From Takakia lepidozioides (Eukaryota > Streptophyta > Takakiopsida > Takakiales > Takakiaceae): a DNA stretch of 64,000 nucleotides. Made by a program: the position numbers and the translations under genes. Numbering within the stretch: the stretch's first letter is position 1; the number at the start of each line of letters is the position of its first letter. The notes under the pieces were generated by a model. That model saw nothing but the letters and a program-made list of their open reading frames with translations. It had not been told where the DNA came from and made no database searches. Below are positions 38,701 through 53,700 of the stretch, one piece after another. The DNA lies in NCBI GenBank assembly GCA_030704615.1, contig CM060734.1, positions 14,384,001-14,448,000 on the forward strand. The letters are read 5' to 3'.

Positions 38701-41700
38701 GTCTACTCCAGCAAGCTGTCTTACCAGGCCTAGCTCAAAATTTCAGCATTCAGAAGCCCTATAGATGTTCTATGCTTATCTCAGGTACCTTCAAGGATGC
38801 CTTACTCTCCATGACCAATTAGCCAACATATTTTTGCTGGAGAAGATCTTACCTTATGAAGGACTTGCTTGCTCCACACCATGGTCGGCGGGAGAGGAGG
38901 CTGATATCTCATGGCTTTGGCCTTCCCATTGCCTTGGGTTCATCACTTCAATCAGGAACATATATTGATAACCTTTTGTCATGCTCAGACCAAGGTGTTA
39001 GTAAATCAAACATAAAACCGAAAACAAAGGGAGATTGGTTGATAATGTGTACAAGAACCACCAAGTACACTGGTCTAAATCAGAGAGGGAAGATACTATG
39101 TCTCGTCGAGACATGGACAAAGACCCGACAAGGTCATTGTAAATTAACGACGAATCACCCTCATTATCAACCATTCTTCATTCACAAGTCAGCTTTATGA
39201 CAAATCCCAGACTTCAAAGTCAATGAAGTCTCTGGGTGGAAAAATTAGAGACTCAATTACCACTGTTCATAGCAGGAAACCGTTGTTCGGCATGCTAAAA
39301 AGTGCCATTCATGACATGCCATGTCATTCGGTCTGTATTTTTTGGTCAGCTTACATACCAAGGCATAACCAACCATCCTAATTTATTGTTGGCCCAAAAA
39401 CTAGTATAGTTTTGGGTTCTTTGTATCATTGGACATACCAAAGTGACTGAGCAGTAAGTATCCATGTCCAAATAAAGATCCATTGATCACTGTTCATGGC
39501 TGGAAATGTCTTTGGTCTTAAAGAAGCCATTTATGATCATAGAAGGCGTAAGAACAAATAAGAGCATTTCTTTACATAGAGAACATCACCAAAGCAGGGT
39601 TACGGACTGATATTTGGCAGCTTATACAACGGGGTGTAATCAGCCGCCCTATTTCGCACATCAAGTCACTTATTGACACCATGTTTTTTTGCCCCTGATC
39701 TGTTTTAGATCTGGGGCTGGTGTGTAATTTCAATGGTAGGGTAGAGTAATATTCCCACCTCTTATTCCATGCCCCAAGACCAAGTTCTATGTCTGGGGTA
39801 GGGAAATCATTACCATAACAGGCTGTAATCAGATTTGCATGCCATGCAATCATCCATAGGAAACACAAAGAATCTGAATTGCTCATCCCATCAGGCCTGC
39901 AGGTTACTTTGGTATTATTTATCCTAAAGCAACTTGAATACAATGCCCGAATCATTCTCTTCACATCTACCAATGTCTTACCGTTTTGGAAAATAGGTAA
40001 ACATTCGAGGGCATATAACCAAGGACCGGATTTGGCCACGAAAGATCCATCCATATCAGTTTGGCATGGTATCAAGTGTCCTAAAGTAACCAGCTTCTAA
40101 AGAGGCTAAGTTTCCAATGCTTGTACATTCAAGAACACCGTCTGGTCATGAAACAGGTCTGCCCTACATTGTAGCATGTTACCAGATCTCTTTAAAGCCA
40201 TCAGCTCGTCATATCGTTGCTCCATTGTCACATCAGTATGCCATAGGGAACAAGAGATAGTCGCCCTAATGATTGTCATAAAGTAACAATCGGGAAATCT
40301 TATATCAGACTTTTAGTGTTTACCCACCCCTTGTTTTGGGTGTACAAAACCAAAGGGGGCAGGTATTGGGACTTAGGTAATGAAGTCTGGCAGGGGTTTA
40401 CCACCTGGTTATATTCAGACAAAACATCTACCAGCAGCATATCATAATTGGGTATTTTTTTTTTGGTGCTATAAAGAGCAAAGCCATAACCAGGAGAACA
40501 TGGAAACATTTGAGCCAAAGAAATGGAACTCATTCTTATCATAAGGTATCTAAATCTGACATAAGGCATCGGCTACAGGGGACCGGCAACAAGAGTAATG
40601 TGCATTGACCGGATCATGTATAAGGTGTACACGTCTACTCCAGCAAGCTGTCTTACCAAGGCCTAGCTCAAAATTTCAGCATTCAGAAGCCCTATAGATG
40701 TTCTATGCTTATCTCAGGTACCTTCAAGGATGCCTTACTCTCCATGACCAATTAGCCAACATATTTTTGCTGGAGAAGATCTTACCTTATGAAGGACTTG
40801 CTTGCTCCACACCATGGTCATGGCGGGAGAGGAGGCTGATATCTCATGGCTTTGGCCTTCCCATTGCCTTGGGTTCGTCACTTCAATCAGGAACATATAT
40901 TGATAACCTTTTGTCATGCTCAGACCAAGGTGTTAGTAAATCAAACATAAAACCGAAAACAGAAGGGAGATTGGTTGATAATGTGTACAAGAACCACCAA
41001 GTACACTGGTCTAAATCAGAGAGGGAAGATACTTATGTCTCGTCGAGACATGGACAAAGACCCGACAAGGTCATTGTAAAATTAACGACGAATCAGCCTC
41101 GTTATCAACCATTCTTCATTCACAAGTCAGCTTTATGACAAATCCCAGACTTCAAAGTCAATGAAGTCTCTGGGTGGGAAAAATTAGAGACTCAATTACC
41201 ACTGTTCATAGCAGGAAACCGTTGTTCGGCATGCTAAAAAGTGCCATTCATGACATGCCATGTCATTCGGTCTGTATTTTTTGGTCAGCTTACATACCAA
41301 GGCATAACCAACCATCCTAATTTATTGTTGGCCCAAAAACTAGTATAGTTTTGGGTTCTTTGTATCATGGACATACCAAAGTGACTGAGCAGTAAGTATC
41401 CATGTCCAAATAAAGATCCATTGATCACTGTTCATGGCTGGAAATGTCTGTTGGTCTTAAAGAAGCCATTTATGATCATAGAAGGCGTAAGAACAAAATA
41501 AGAGCATTTCTTTACATAGAGAACATCACCAAAGCAGGGTTACGGACTGATATTTGGCAGCTTATACAACGGGGTGTAATCAGCCGCCCTATTTCGCACA
41601 TCAAGTCACTTATTGACACCATGTTTTTTGCCCCGTGATCTGTTTTAGATCTGGGGCTGGTGTGTAATTTCAATGGTAGGGTAGAGTAATATTCCCACCT

Positions 41701-44700
41701 CTTATTCCATGCCCCAAGACCAAGTTCTATGTCTGGGGTAGGGAAATCATTACCATAACAGGCTGTAATCAGATTTGCATGCCATGCAATCATCCATAGG
41801 AAACACAAAGAATCTGAATTGCTCATCCCATCAGGCCTGCAGGTTACTTTGGTATTATTTATCCTAAAGCAACTTGAATACAATGCCTGAATCATTCTCT
41901 TCACATCTACCAATGTCTTACCGTTTTGGAAAATAGGTAAACATTCGAGGGCATATAACCAAGGACCGGATTTGGCCACGAAAGATCCATCCATATCAGT
42001 TTGGCATGGTATCAAGTGTCCTAAAGTAACCAGCTTCTAAAAGAGGCTAAGTTTCCAATGCTTGTACATTCAAGAACACCGTCTGGTCATGAAAACAGGT
42101 CTGCCCTACATTGTAGCATGTTACCAGATCTCTTTAAAGCCATCAGCTTGTCATATCGTTGCTCCATTGTCACATCAGTATGCCATAGGGAACAAGAGAT
42201 AGTCGCCCTAATGATTGTCATAAAGTAACAATCGGGAAATCTTATATCAGACTTTTAGTGTTTACCCACCCCTTGTTTTTGGGTGTACAAAACCAAAGGG
42301 GGCAGGTATTGGGACTTAGGTAATGAAGTCTGGCAGGGGTTTACCACCTGGTTATATTCAGACAAAACATCTACCAGCAGCATATCATAATTGGGTATTT
42401 TTTTTATGGTGCTATAAAGAGCAAAGCCATAACCAGGAGAAACATGGAAACATTTGAGCCAAAGAAATGGAACTCATTCTTATCATAAGGTATCTAAATC
42501 TGACATAAGGCATCGGCTACAGGGGACCGGCAAACAAGAGTAATGTGCATTGACCGGATCATGTATAAGGTGTACACGTCTACTCCAGCAAGCTGTCTTA
42601 CCAAGGCCTAGCTCAAAATTTCAGCATTCAGAAGCCCTATAGATGTTCTATGCTTATCTCAGGTACCTTCAAGGATGCCTTACTCTCCATGACCAATTAG
42701 CCAACATATTTTTGCTGGAGAAGATCTTACCTTATGAAGGACTTGCTTGCTCCACACCATGGTCATGGCGGGAGAGGAGGCTGATATCTCATGGCTTTGG
42801 CCTTCCCATTGCCTTGGGTTCATCACTTCAATCAGGAACATATATTGATAACCTTTTGTCATGCTCAGACCAAGGTGTTAGTAAATCAAACATAAAACTG
42901 AAAACAGAAGGGAGATTGGTTGATAATGTGTACAAGAACCACCAAGTACACTGGTCTAAATCAGAGAGGGAAGATACTATGTCTCGTCGAGACATGGACA
43001 AAGACCCGACAAGGTCATTGTAAAATTAACGACGAATCAGCCTCGTTATCAACCATTCTTCATTCACAAGTCAGCTTTATGACAAATCCCAGACTTCAAA
43101 GTCAATGAAGTCTCTGGGTGGGAAAAATTAGAGACTCAATTACCACTGTTCATAGCAGGAAACCGTTGTTCGGCATGCTAAAAAGTGCCATTCATGACAT
43201 GCCATGTCATTCGGTCTCCTGTATTTTTTGGTCAGCTTACATACCAAGGCATAACCAACCATCCTAATTTATTGTTGGCCCAAAAACTAGTATAGTTTTG
43301 GGTTCTTTGTATCATTGGACATACCAAAGTGACCGAAGCAGTAAGTATCCATGTCCAAATAAAGATCCATTGATCACTGTTCATGGCTGGATGGAAATGT
43401 GTTGGTCTTAAAGAAGCCATTTATGATCTAGAAGGCGTAAGAACAAATAAGAGCATTTCTTTACATAGAGAACATCACCAAAGCAGGGTACGGACTGATA
43501 TTTGGCAGCTTATACAACGGGGTAATCAGCCGCCCTATTTCGCACATCAAGTCACTTATTGACACCATGTTTTTTGCCCCATGATCTGTTTTAGATCTGG
43601 GGCTGGTGTGTAATCAATGGTAGGGTAGAGTAATTCCGCCTCTTATTCCATGCCCCAAGACCAAGTTCTATGTCTGGGGTAGGGAAATCATTACCATAAC
43701 AGGCTGTATCAGATTTGCATGCCATGCAATCATCCATAGGAACACAAAGAATCTGAATTGCTCATCCCATCAGGCCTGCAGGTTACTTTGGTATTATTTA
43801 TCCTAAAGCAACTTGAATACAATGCCCGAATCATTCTCTTCACATCTACCAATGTCTTACCGTTTGGAAAATAGGTAAACATTCGAGGGCATATAACCAA
43901 GGACCGGATTTGGCCCGAAAGATCCATCCATATCAGTTTGGCATGGTATCAAGTGTCCTAAGTAACCAGCTTCTAAAGAGGCTAAGTTTCCAATGCTTGT
44001 ACATTCAAGAACACCGTCTGGTCATGAAAACGGTCTGCCCTACATTGTAGCATGTTACCAGATCTCTTTAAAGCCATCAGCTCGTCATATCGTTGCTCCA
44101 TTGTCACATCAGTATGCCATAGGGAACAAGAGTAGTCGCCCTAATGATTGTCATAAAGTAACAATCGGGAAATCTTATATCAGACTTTTAGTGTTTACCC
44201 ACCTTGTTTGGGTGTACAAAACCAAAGGGGGCAGGTATTGGGACTTAGGTAATGAAGTCTGGCAGGGGTTTACCACCTGGTTATATTCAGACAAAACATC
44301 TACCAGCAGCATATCATAATTGGGTATTTTTTTTATGGTGCTATAAAGAGCAAAGCCAACCAGGAGAAACATGGAAACATTTGAGCCAAAGAAATGGAAC
44401 TCATTCTTATCATAAGGTATCTAAATCTGACATAAGGCATCGGCTACAGGGGACCGGCAAAACAGAGTAATGTGCATTGACGGATCATGTATAAGGTGTA
44501 CACGTCTACTCCAGCAAGCTGTCTTACCAAGGCCTAGCTCAAAATTTCAGCATTCAGAAGCCCTATAGATGTTCTATGCTTATCTCAGGTACCTTCAAGG
44601 ATGCCTTACTCTCCATGACCAATTAGCCAACATATTTTGCTGGAGAAGATCTACCTTATGAAGGACTTGCTTGCTCCACACCATGGTCATGGCGGGAGAG

Positions 44701-47700
44701 GAGGCTGATATCTCATGGCTTTGGCCTTCCCATTGCCTTGGGTTCGTCACTTCAATCAGGAACATATATTGATAACCTTTTGTCATGCTCAGACCAAGGT
44801 GTTAGTAAATCAAACATAAAACCGAAAACAGAAGGGAGATTGGTTGATAATGTGTACAAGAACCACCAAGTACACTGGTCTAAATCAGAGAGGGAAGATA
44901 CGTATGTCTCGTCGAGACATGGACAAAGACCCGACAAGGTCATTGTAAAATTAACGACGAATCAGCCTCGTTATCAACCATTCTTCATTCAAGTCAGCTT
45001 TATGACAAATCCCAGACTTCAAAGTCAATGAAGTCTCTGGGGGAAAAATTAGAGACTCAATTACCACTGTTCATAGCAGGAAACCGTTGTTCGGCATGCT
45101 AAAAGTGCCATTCATGACATGCCATGTCATTCGGTCTGTATTTTTGGTCAGCTTACATACCAAGGCATAACCAACCATCCTAATTTATTGTTGGCCCAAA
45201 AACTAGTATAGTTTTGGGTTCTTTGTATCATTGGACATACCAAAGTGACGAGCAGTAAGTATCCATGTCCAAATAAAGATCCATTGATCACTGTTCATGG
45301 CTGGAAATGTCTGTTGGTCTTAAAGAAGCCATTTATGATCATAGAAGGCGTAAGAACAAAATAAGAGCATTTCTTTACATAGAGAACATCACCAAAGCAG
45401 GGTTACGGACTGATATTTGGCAGCTTATACAACGGGGTGTAATCAGCCGCCCTATTTCGCACATCAAGTCACTTATTGACACCATGTTTTTTGCCCCATG
45501 ATCTGTTTTAGATCTGGGGCTGGTGTGTAATTTCAATGGTAGGGTAGAGTAATATTCCCGCCTCTTATTCCATGCCCCAAGACCAAGTTCTATGTCTGGG
45601 GTAGGGAAATCATTACCATAACAGGCTGTAATCAGATTTGCATGCCATGCAATCATCCATAGGAAACACAAAGAATCTGAATTGCTCATCCCATCAGGCC
45701 TGCAGGTTACTTTGGTATATTTATCCTAAAGCAACTTGAATACAATGCCCGAATCATCTCTTCACATCTACCAATGTCTTACCGTTTTGGAAAATAGGTA
45801 AACATTCGAGGGCATAAACCAAGGACCGGATTTGGCCACGAAAGATCCATCCATATCAGTTTGGCATGGTATCAAGTGTCCTAAAGTAACCAGCTTCTAA
45901 AAGAGGCTAAGTTTCCAATGCTTGTACATTCAAGAACACCGTCTGGTCATGAAAAAACCGGTCTGCCCTACATTGTAGCATGTTACCAGATCTCTTTAAA
46001 GCCATCAGCTCGTCATATCGTTGCTCCATTGTCACATCGGTATGCCATAGGGAACAAGAGATAGTCGCCCTAATGATTGTCATAAAGTAACAATCGGGAA
46101 ATCTTATATCAGACTTTTAGTGTTTACCCACCCCGTGTTTTGGGTGTACAAAACCAAAGGGGGCAGGTATTGGGACTTAGGTAATGAAGTCTGGCAGGGG
46201 TTTACCACCTGGTTATATTCAGACAAAACATCTACCAGCAGCATATCATAATGGTTTTTTTTATGGTGCTATAAAGAGCAAAGCCATAACCAGGAGAAAC
46301 ATGGAAACATTTGAGCCAAAGAAATGGAACTCATTCTTATCATAAGGTATCTAAATCTGACATAAGGCATCGGCTACAGGGGACCGGCAAACAAGAGTAA
46401 TGTGCATTGACCGGATCATGTATAAGGTGTACACGTCTACTCCAGCAAGCTGTCTTACCAAGGCCTAGCTCAAAATTTCAGCATTCAGAAGCCCTATAGA
46501 TGTTCTATGCTTATCTCAGGTACCTTCAAGGATGCCTTACTCTCCATGACCAATTAGCCAACATATTTTGCTGGAGAAGATCTTACCTTATGAAGGACTT
46601 GCTTGCTCCACACCATGGTCATGGCGGGAGAGGAGGCTGATATCTCATGGCTTTGGCCTTCCCATTGCCTTGGGTTCGTCACTTCAATCAGGAACATATA
46701 TTGATAACCTTTTGTCATGCTCAGACCAAGGTGTTAGTAAATCAAACATAAAACCGAAAACAGAAGGGAGATTGGTTGATAATGTGTACAAGAACCACCA
46801 AGTACACTGGTCTAAATCAGAGAGGGAAGATACGTATGTCTCGTCGAGACATGGACAAAGACCCGACAAGGTCATTGTAAAATTAACGACGAATCGGCCT
46901 CGTTATCAACCATTCTTCATTCACAAGTCAGCTTTATGACAAATCCCAGACTTCAAAGTCAATGAAGTCTCTGGGTGGGAAAAATTAGAGACTCAATTAC
47001 CACTGTTCATAGCAGGAAAAACCGTTGTTCGGCATGCTAAAAAGTGCCATTCATGACATGCCATGTCATTCGGTCTGTATTTTTGGTCAGCTTACATACC
47101 AAGGCATAACCAACCATCCTAATTTATTGTTGGCCCAAAAACTAGTATAGTTTTGGGTTCTTTGTATCATTGGACATACCAAAGTGACCGAGCAGTAAGT
47201 ATCCATGTCCAAATAAAGATCCATTGATCACTGTTCATGGCTGGAATGTCTGTTGGTCTTAAAGAAGCCATTTATGATCATAGAAGGCGTAAGAACAAAA
47301 TAAGAGCATTTCTTTACATAGAGAACATCACCAAAGCAGGGTTACGGACTGATATTTGGCAGCTTATACAACGGGGTGTAATCAGCCGCCCTATTTCGCA
47401 CATCAAGTCACTTATTGACACCATGTTTTTGCCCCATGATCTGTTTTAGATCTGGGGCTGGTGTGTAATTTCAATGGTAGGGTAGAGTAATATTCCCGCC
47501 TCTTATTCCATGCCCCAAGACCAAGTTCTATGTCTGGGGTAGGGAAATCATTACCATAACAGGCTGTAATCAGATTTGCATGCCATGCAATCATCCATAG
47601 GAAACACAAAGAATCTGAATTGCTCATCCCATCAGGCCTGCAGGTTACTTTGGTATGATTTATCCTAAAGCAACTTGAATACAATGCCCGAATCATTCTC

Positions 47701-50700
47701 TTCACATCTACCAATGTCTTACCGTTTTGGAAAATAGGTAAACATTCGAGGGCATATAACCAAGGACCGGATTTGGCCACGAAAGATCCATCCATATCAG
47801 TTTGGCATGGTATCAAGTGTCCTAAAGTAACCAGCTTCTAAAAGAGGCTAAGTTTCCAATGCTTGTACATTCAAGAACACGTCTGGTCATGAAAACGGTC
47901 TGCCCTACATTGTAGCATTACCAGATCTCTTTAAAGCCATCAGCTCGTCATATCGTTGCTCCATTGTCACATCAGTATGCCATAGGGAACAAGAGATAGT
48001 CGCCCTAATGATTGTCATAAAGTAACAATCGGGAAATCTTATATCAGACTTTTAGTGTTTACCCACCCCTTGTTTTGGGTGTACAAAACCAAAGGGGGCA
48101 GGTATTGGGACTTAGGTAATGAAGTCTGGCAGGGGTTTACCCCTGGTTATATTCAGACAAAACATCTACCAGCAGCATATCATAATTGGGTATTTTTTTT
48201 TATGGTGCTATAAAGAGCAAAGCCATAACCAGGAGAAACATGGAAACATTTGAGCCAAAGAAATGGAACTCATTCTTATCATAAGGTATCTAAATCTGAC
48301 ATAAGGCATCGGCTACAGGGGACCGGCAAACAAGAGTAATGTGCATTGACCGGATCATGTAAGGTGTACACGTCTACTCCAGCAAGCTGTCTTACCAAGG
48401 CCTAGCTCAAAATTTCAGCATTCAGAAGCCCTATAGATGTTCTATGCTTATCTCAGGTACCTTCAAGGATGCCTTACTCTCCATGACCAATTAGCCAACA
48501 TATTTTGCTGGAGAAGATCTTACCTTATGAAGGACTTGCTTGCTCCACACCATGGTCATGGCGGGAGAGGAGGCTGATATCTCATGGCTTTGGCCTTCCC
48601 ATTGCCTTGGGTTCGTCACTTCAATCAGGAACATATATTGATAACCTTTTGTCATGCTCAGACCAAGGTGTTAGTAAATCAAACATAAAACCGAAAACAG
48701 AAGGGAGATTGGTTGATAATGTGTACAAGAACCACCAAGTACACTGGTCTAAATCAGAGAGGGAAGATACGTATGTCTCGTCGAGACATGGACAAAGACC
48801 CGACAAGGTCATTGTAAAATTAACGACGAATCAGCCTCGTTATCAACCATTCTTCATTCACAAGTCAGCTTTATGACAAATCCAGACTTCAAAGTCAATG
48901 AAGTCTCTGGGTGGGAAAAATTAGAGACTCAATTACCACTGTTCATAGCAGGAAACCGTTGTTCGGCATGCTAAAAAGTGCCATTCATGACATGCCATGT
49001 CATTCGGTCTGTATTTTTTGGTCAGCTTACATACCAAGGCATAACCAACCATCCTAATTTATTGTTGGCCCAAAAACTAGTATAGTTTTGGGGTTCTTTG
49101 TATCATTGGACATACCAAAGTGACTGAGCAGAAGTATCCATGTCCAAATAAAGATCCATTGATCACTGTTCATGGCTGGAAATGTCTGTTGGTCTTAAAG
49201 AAGCCATTTATGATCATAGAAGGCGTAAGAACAAAATAAGAGCATTTCTTTACATAGAGAACATCACCAAAGCAGGGTTACGGACTGATATTTGGCAGCT
49301 TATACAACGGGGTGTAATCAGCCGCCCTATTTCGCACATCCAAGTCACTTATTGACCCATGTTTTTTGCCCCGTGATCTGTTTTAGATCTGGGGCTGGTG
49401 TGTAATTTCAATGGTAGGGTAGAGTAATATTCCCACCTCTTATTCCATGCCCCAAGACCAAGTTCTATGTCTGGGGTAGGGAAATCATTACCATAACAGG
49501 CTGTAATCAGATTTGCATGCCATGCAATCATCCATAGGAAACACAAAGAATCTGAATTGCCTCATCCCATCAGGCCTGCAGGTTACTTTGGTATTATTTA
49601 TCCTAAAGCAACTTGAATACAATGCCCGAATCATTCTCTTCACATCTACCAATGTCTTACCGTTTTGGAAAATAGGTAAACATTCGAGGGCATATAACCA
49701 AGGACCGGATTTGGCCACGAAAGATCCATCCATATCAGTTTGGCATGGTATCAAGTGTCCTAAAGTAACCAGCTTCTAAAAGAGGCTGAGTTTCCAATGC
49801 TTGTACATTCAAGAACACCGTCTGGTCATGAAAACAGGTCTGCCCTACATTGTAGCATGTTACCAGATCTCTTTTAAAGCCATCAGCTCGTCATATCGTT
49901 GCTCCATTGTCACATCAGTATGCCATAGGGAACAAGAGATAGTCGCCCTAATGATTGTCATAAAGTAACAATCGGGAAATCTTATATCAGACTTTTAGTG
50001 TTTACCCACCCCTTGTTTTGGGTGTACAAAACCAAAGGGGGCAGGTATTGGGACTTAGGTAATGAAGTCTGGCAGGGGTTTACCACCTGGTTATATTCAG
50101 ACAAAACATCTACCAGCAGCATATCATAATTGGGTATTTTTTTTTATGGTGCTATAAAGAGCAAAGCCATAACCAGGAGAAACACGGAAACATTTGAGCC
50201 AAAGAAATGGAACTCATTCTTATCATAAGGTATCTAAATCTGACATAAGGCATCGGCTACAGGGGACCGGCAAACAAGAGTAATGTGCATTGACCGGATC
50301 ATGTATAAGGTGTACACGTCTACTCCAGCAAGCTGTCTTACCAAGGCCTAGCTCAAAATTTCAGCATTCAGAAGCCCTATAGATGTTCTATGCTTATCTC
50401 AGGTACCTTCAAGGATGCCTTACTCTCCATGACCAATTAGCCAACATATTTTTGCTGGAGAAGATCTTACCTTATGAAGGACTTGCTTGCTCCACACCAT
50501 GGTCATGGCGGGAGAGGAGGCTGATATCTCATGGCTTTGGCCTTCCCATTGCCTTGGTTCGTCACTTCAATCAGGAACATATATTGATAACCTTTTGTCA
50601 TGCTCAGACCAAGGTGTTAGTAAATCAAACATAAAACCGAAAACAGAAGGGAGATTGGTTGATAATGTGTACAAGAACCACCAAGTACACTGGTCTAAAT

Positions 50701-53700
50701 CAGAGAGGGAAGATACGTATGTCTCGTCGAGACATGGACAAAGACCCGACAAGGTCATTGTAAAATTAACGACGAATCAGCCTCGTTATCAACCATTCTT
50801 CATTCACAAGTCAGCTTTATGACAAATCCCAGACTTCAAAGTCAATGAAGTCTCTGGGTGGGAAAAATTAGAGACTCAATTACCACTGTTCATAGCAGGA
50901 AACCGTTGTTCGGCATGCTAAAAAGTGCCATTCATGACATGCCATGTCATTCGGTCTGTATTTTTTGGTCAGCTTACATACCAAGGCATAACCAACCATC
51001 CTAATTTATTGTTGGCCCAAAAACTAGTATAGTTTTGGGTTCTTTGTATCATTGGACATACCAAAGTGACTGAGCAGTAAGTATCCATGTCCAAATAAAG
51101 ATCCATTGATCACTGTTCATGGCTGGAAATGTCTGTTGGTCTTAAAGAAGCCATTTATGATCATAGAAGGCGTAAGAACAAAATAAGAGCATTTCTTTAC
51201 ATAGAGAACATCACCAAAGCAGGGTTACGGACTGATATTTGGCAGCTTATACAACGGGGTGTAATCAGCCGCCCTATTTCGCACATCAAGTCACTTATTG
51301 ACACCATGTTTTTTTGCCCCGTGATCTGTTTTAGATCTGGGGCTGGTGTGTAATTTCAATGGTAGGGTAGAGTAATATTCCCACCTCTTATTCCATGCCC
51401 CAAGACCAAGTTCTATGTCTGGGGTAGGGAAATCATTACCATAACAGGCTGTAATCAGATTTGCATGCCATGCAATCATCCATAGGAAACACAAGAATCT
51501 GAATTGCTCATCCCATCAGGCCTGCAGGTTACTTTGGTATTATTTATCCTAAAGCAACTTGAATACAATGCCCGAATCATTCTCTTCACATCTACCAATG
51601 TCTTACCGTTTTGGAAAATAGGTAAACATTCGAGGGCATATAACCAAGGACCGGATTTGGCCACGAAAGATCCATCCATATCAGTTTGGCATGGTATCAA
51701 GTGTCCTAAAGTAACCAGCTTCTAAAAGAGGCTAGTTTCCAATGCTTGTACATTCAAGAACACCGTCTGGTCATGAAAACAGGTCTGCCCTACATTGTAG
51801 CATGTTACCAGATCTCTTTAAAGCCATCAGCTCGTCATATCGTTGCTCCATTGTCACATCAGTATGCCATAGGGAACAAGAGATAGTCGCCCTAATGATT
51901 GTCATAAAGTAACAATCGGGAAATCTTATATCAGACTTTTAGTGTTTACCCACCCCTTGTTTTGGGTGTACAAAACCAAAGGGGGCAGGTATTGGGACTT
52001 AGGTAATGAAGTCTGGCAGGGGTTTACCACCTGGTTATATTCAGACAAAACATCTACCAGCAGCATATCATAATTGGGTATTTTTTTTATGGTGCTATAA
52101 AGAGCAAAGCCATAACCAGGAGAAACATGGAAACATTTGAGCCAAAGAAATGGAACTCATTCTTATCATAAGGTATCTAAATCTGACATAAGGCATCGGC
52201 TACAGGGGACCGGCAAACAAGAGTAATGTGCATTGACCGGATCATGTATAAGGTGTACACGTCTACTCCAGCAAGCTGTCTTACCAAGGCCTAGCTCAAA
52301 ATTTCAGCATTCAGAAGCCCTATAGATGTTCTATGCTTATCTCAGGTACCTTCAAGGATGCCTTACTCTCCATGACCAATTAGCCAACATATTTTTGCTG
52401 GAGAAGATCTTACCTTATGAAGGACTTGCTTGCTCCACACCATGGTCATGGCGGGAGAGGAGGCTGATATCTCATGGCTTTGGCCTTCCCATTGCCTTGG
52501 GTTCGTCACTTCAATCAGGAACATATATTGATAACCTTTTGTCATGCTCAGACCAAGGTGTTAGTAAATCAAACATAAAACCGAAAACAGAAGGGAGATT
52601 GGTTGATAATGTGTACAAGAACCACCAAGTACACTGGTCTAAATCAGAGAGGGAAGATACGTATGTCTCGTCGAGACATGGACAAAGACCCGACAAGGTC
52701 ATTGTAAAATTAACGACGAATCAGCCTCGTTATCAACCATTCTTCATTCACAAGTCAGCTTTATGACAAATCCCAGACTTCAAAGTCAATGAAGTCTCTG
52801 GGTGGGAAAAATTAGAGACTCAATTACCACTGTTCATAGCAGGAAACCGTTGTTCGGCATGCTAAAAAGTGCCATTCATGACATGCCATGTCATTCGGTC
52901 TGTATTTTTGGTCAGCTTACATACCAAGGCATAACCAACCATCCTAATTTATTGTTGGCCCAAAAACTAGTATAGTTTTGGGTTCTTTGTATCATTGGAC
53001 ATACCAAAGTGACTGAGCAGTAAGTATCCATGTCCAAATAAAGATCCATTGATCACTGTTCATGGCTGGAAATGTCTGTTGGTCTTAAAGAAGCCATTTA
53101 TGATCATAGAAGGCGTAAGAACAAAATAAGAGCATTTCTTTACATAGAGAACATCACCAAAGCAGGGTTACGGACTGATATTTGGCAGCTTATACAACGG
53201 GGTGTAATCAGCCGCCCTATTTCGCACATCAAGTCACTTATTGACACCATGTTTTTTGCCCCGTGATCTGTTTTAGATCTGGGGCTGGTGTGTAATTTCA
53301 ATGGTAGGGTAGAGTAATATTCCCACCTCTTATTCCATGCCCCAAGACCAAGTTCTATGTCTGGGGTAAGGGAAATCATTACCATAACAGGCTGTAATCA
53401 GATTTGCATGCCATGCAATCATCCATAGGAAACACAAAGAATCTGAATTGCTTCATCCCATCAGGCCTGCAGGTTACTTTGGTATTATTTATCCTAAAGC
53501 AACTTGAATACAATGCCCGAATCATTCTCTTCACATCTACCAATGTCTTACCGTTTTGGAAAATAGGTAAACATTCGAGGGCATATAACCAAGGACCGGA
53601 TTTGGCCACGAAAGATCCATCCAATATCAGTTTGGCATGGTATCAAGTGTCCTAAAGTAACCAGCTTCTAAAGAGGCTGAGTTTCCAATGCTTGTACATT

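Noticed and set aside
40698-41138. A 146-codon + strand frame recurring in several satellite units
   Set aside because: It is intact in only some units; single-base indels and a variable T-run break it in others without any triplet bias, and it resembles no family. Identity across copies is explained by array homogenisation.
41512-42015. A 167-codon minus frame recurring in satellite units
   Set aside because: It starts at a TTG, not ATG, is disrupted in most units, and overlaps other equally conserved frames on the opposite strand.
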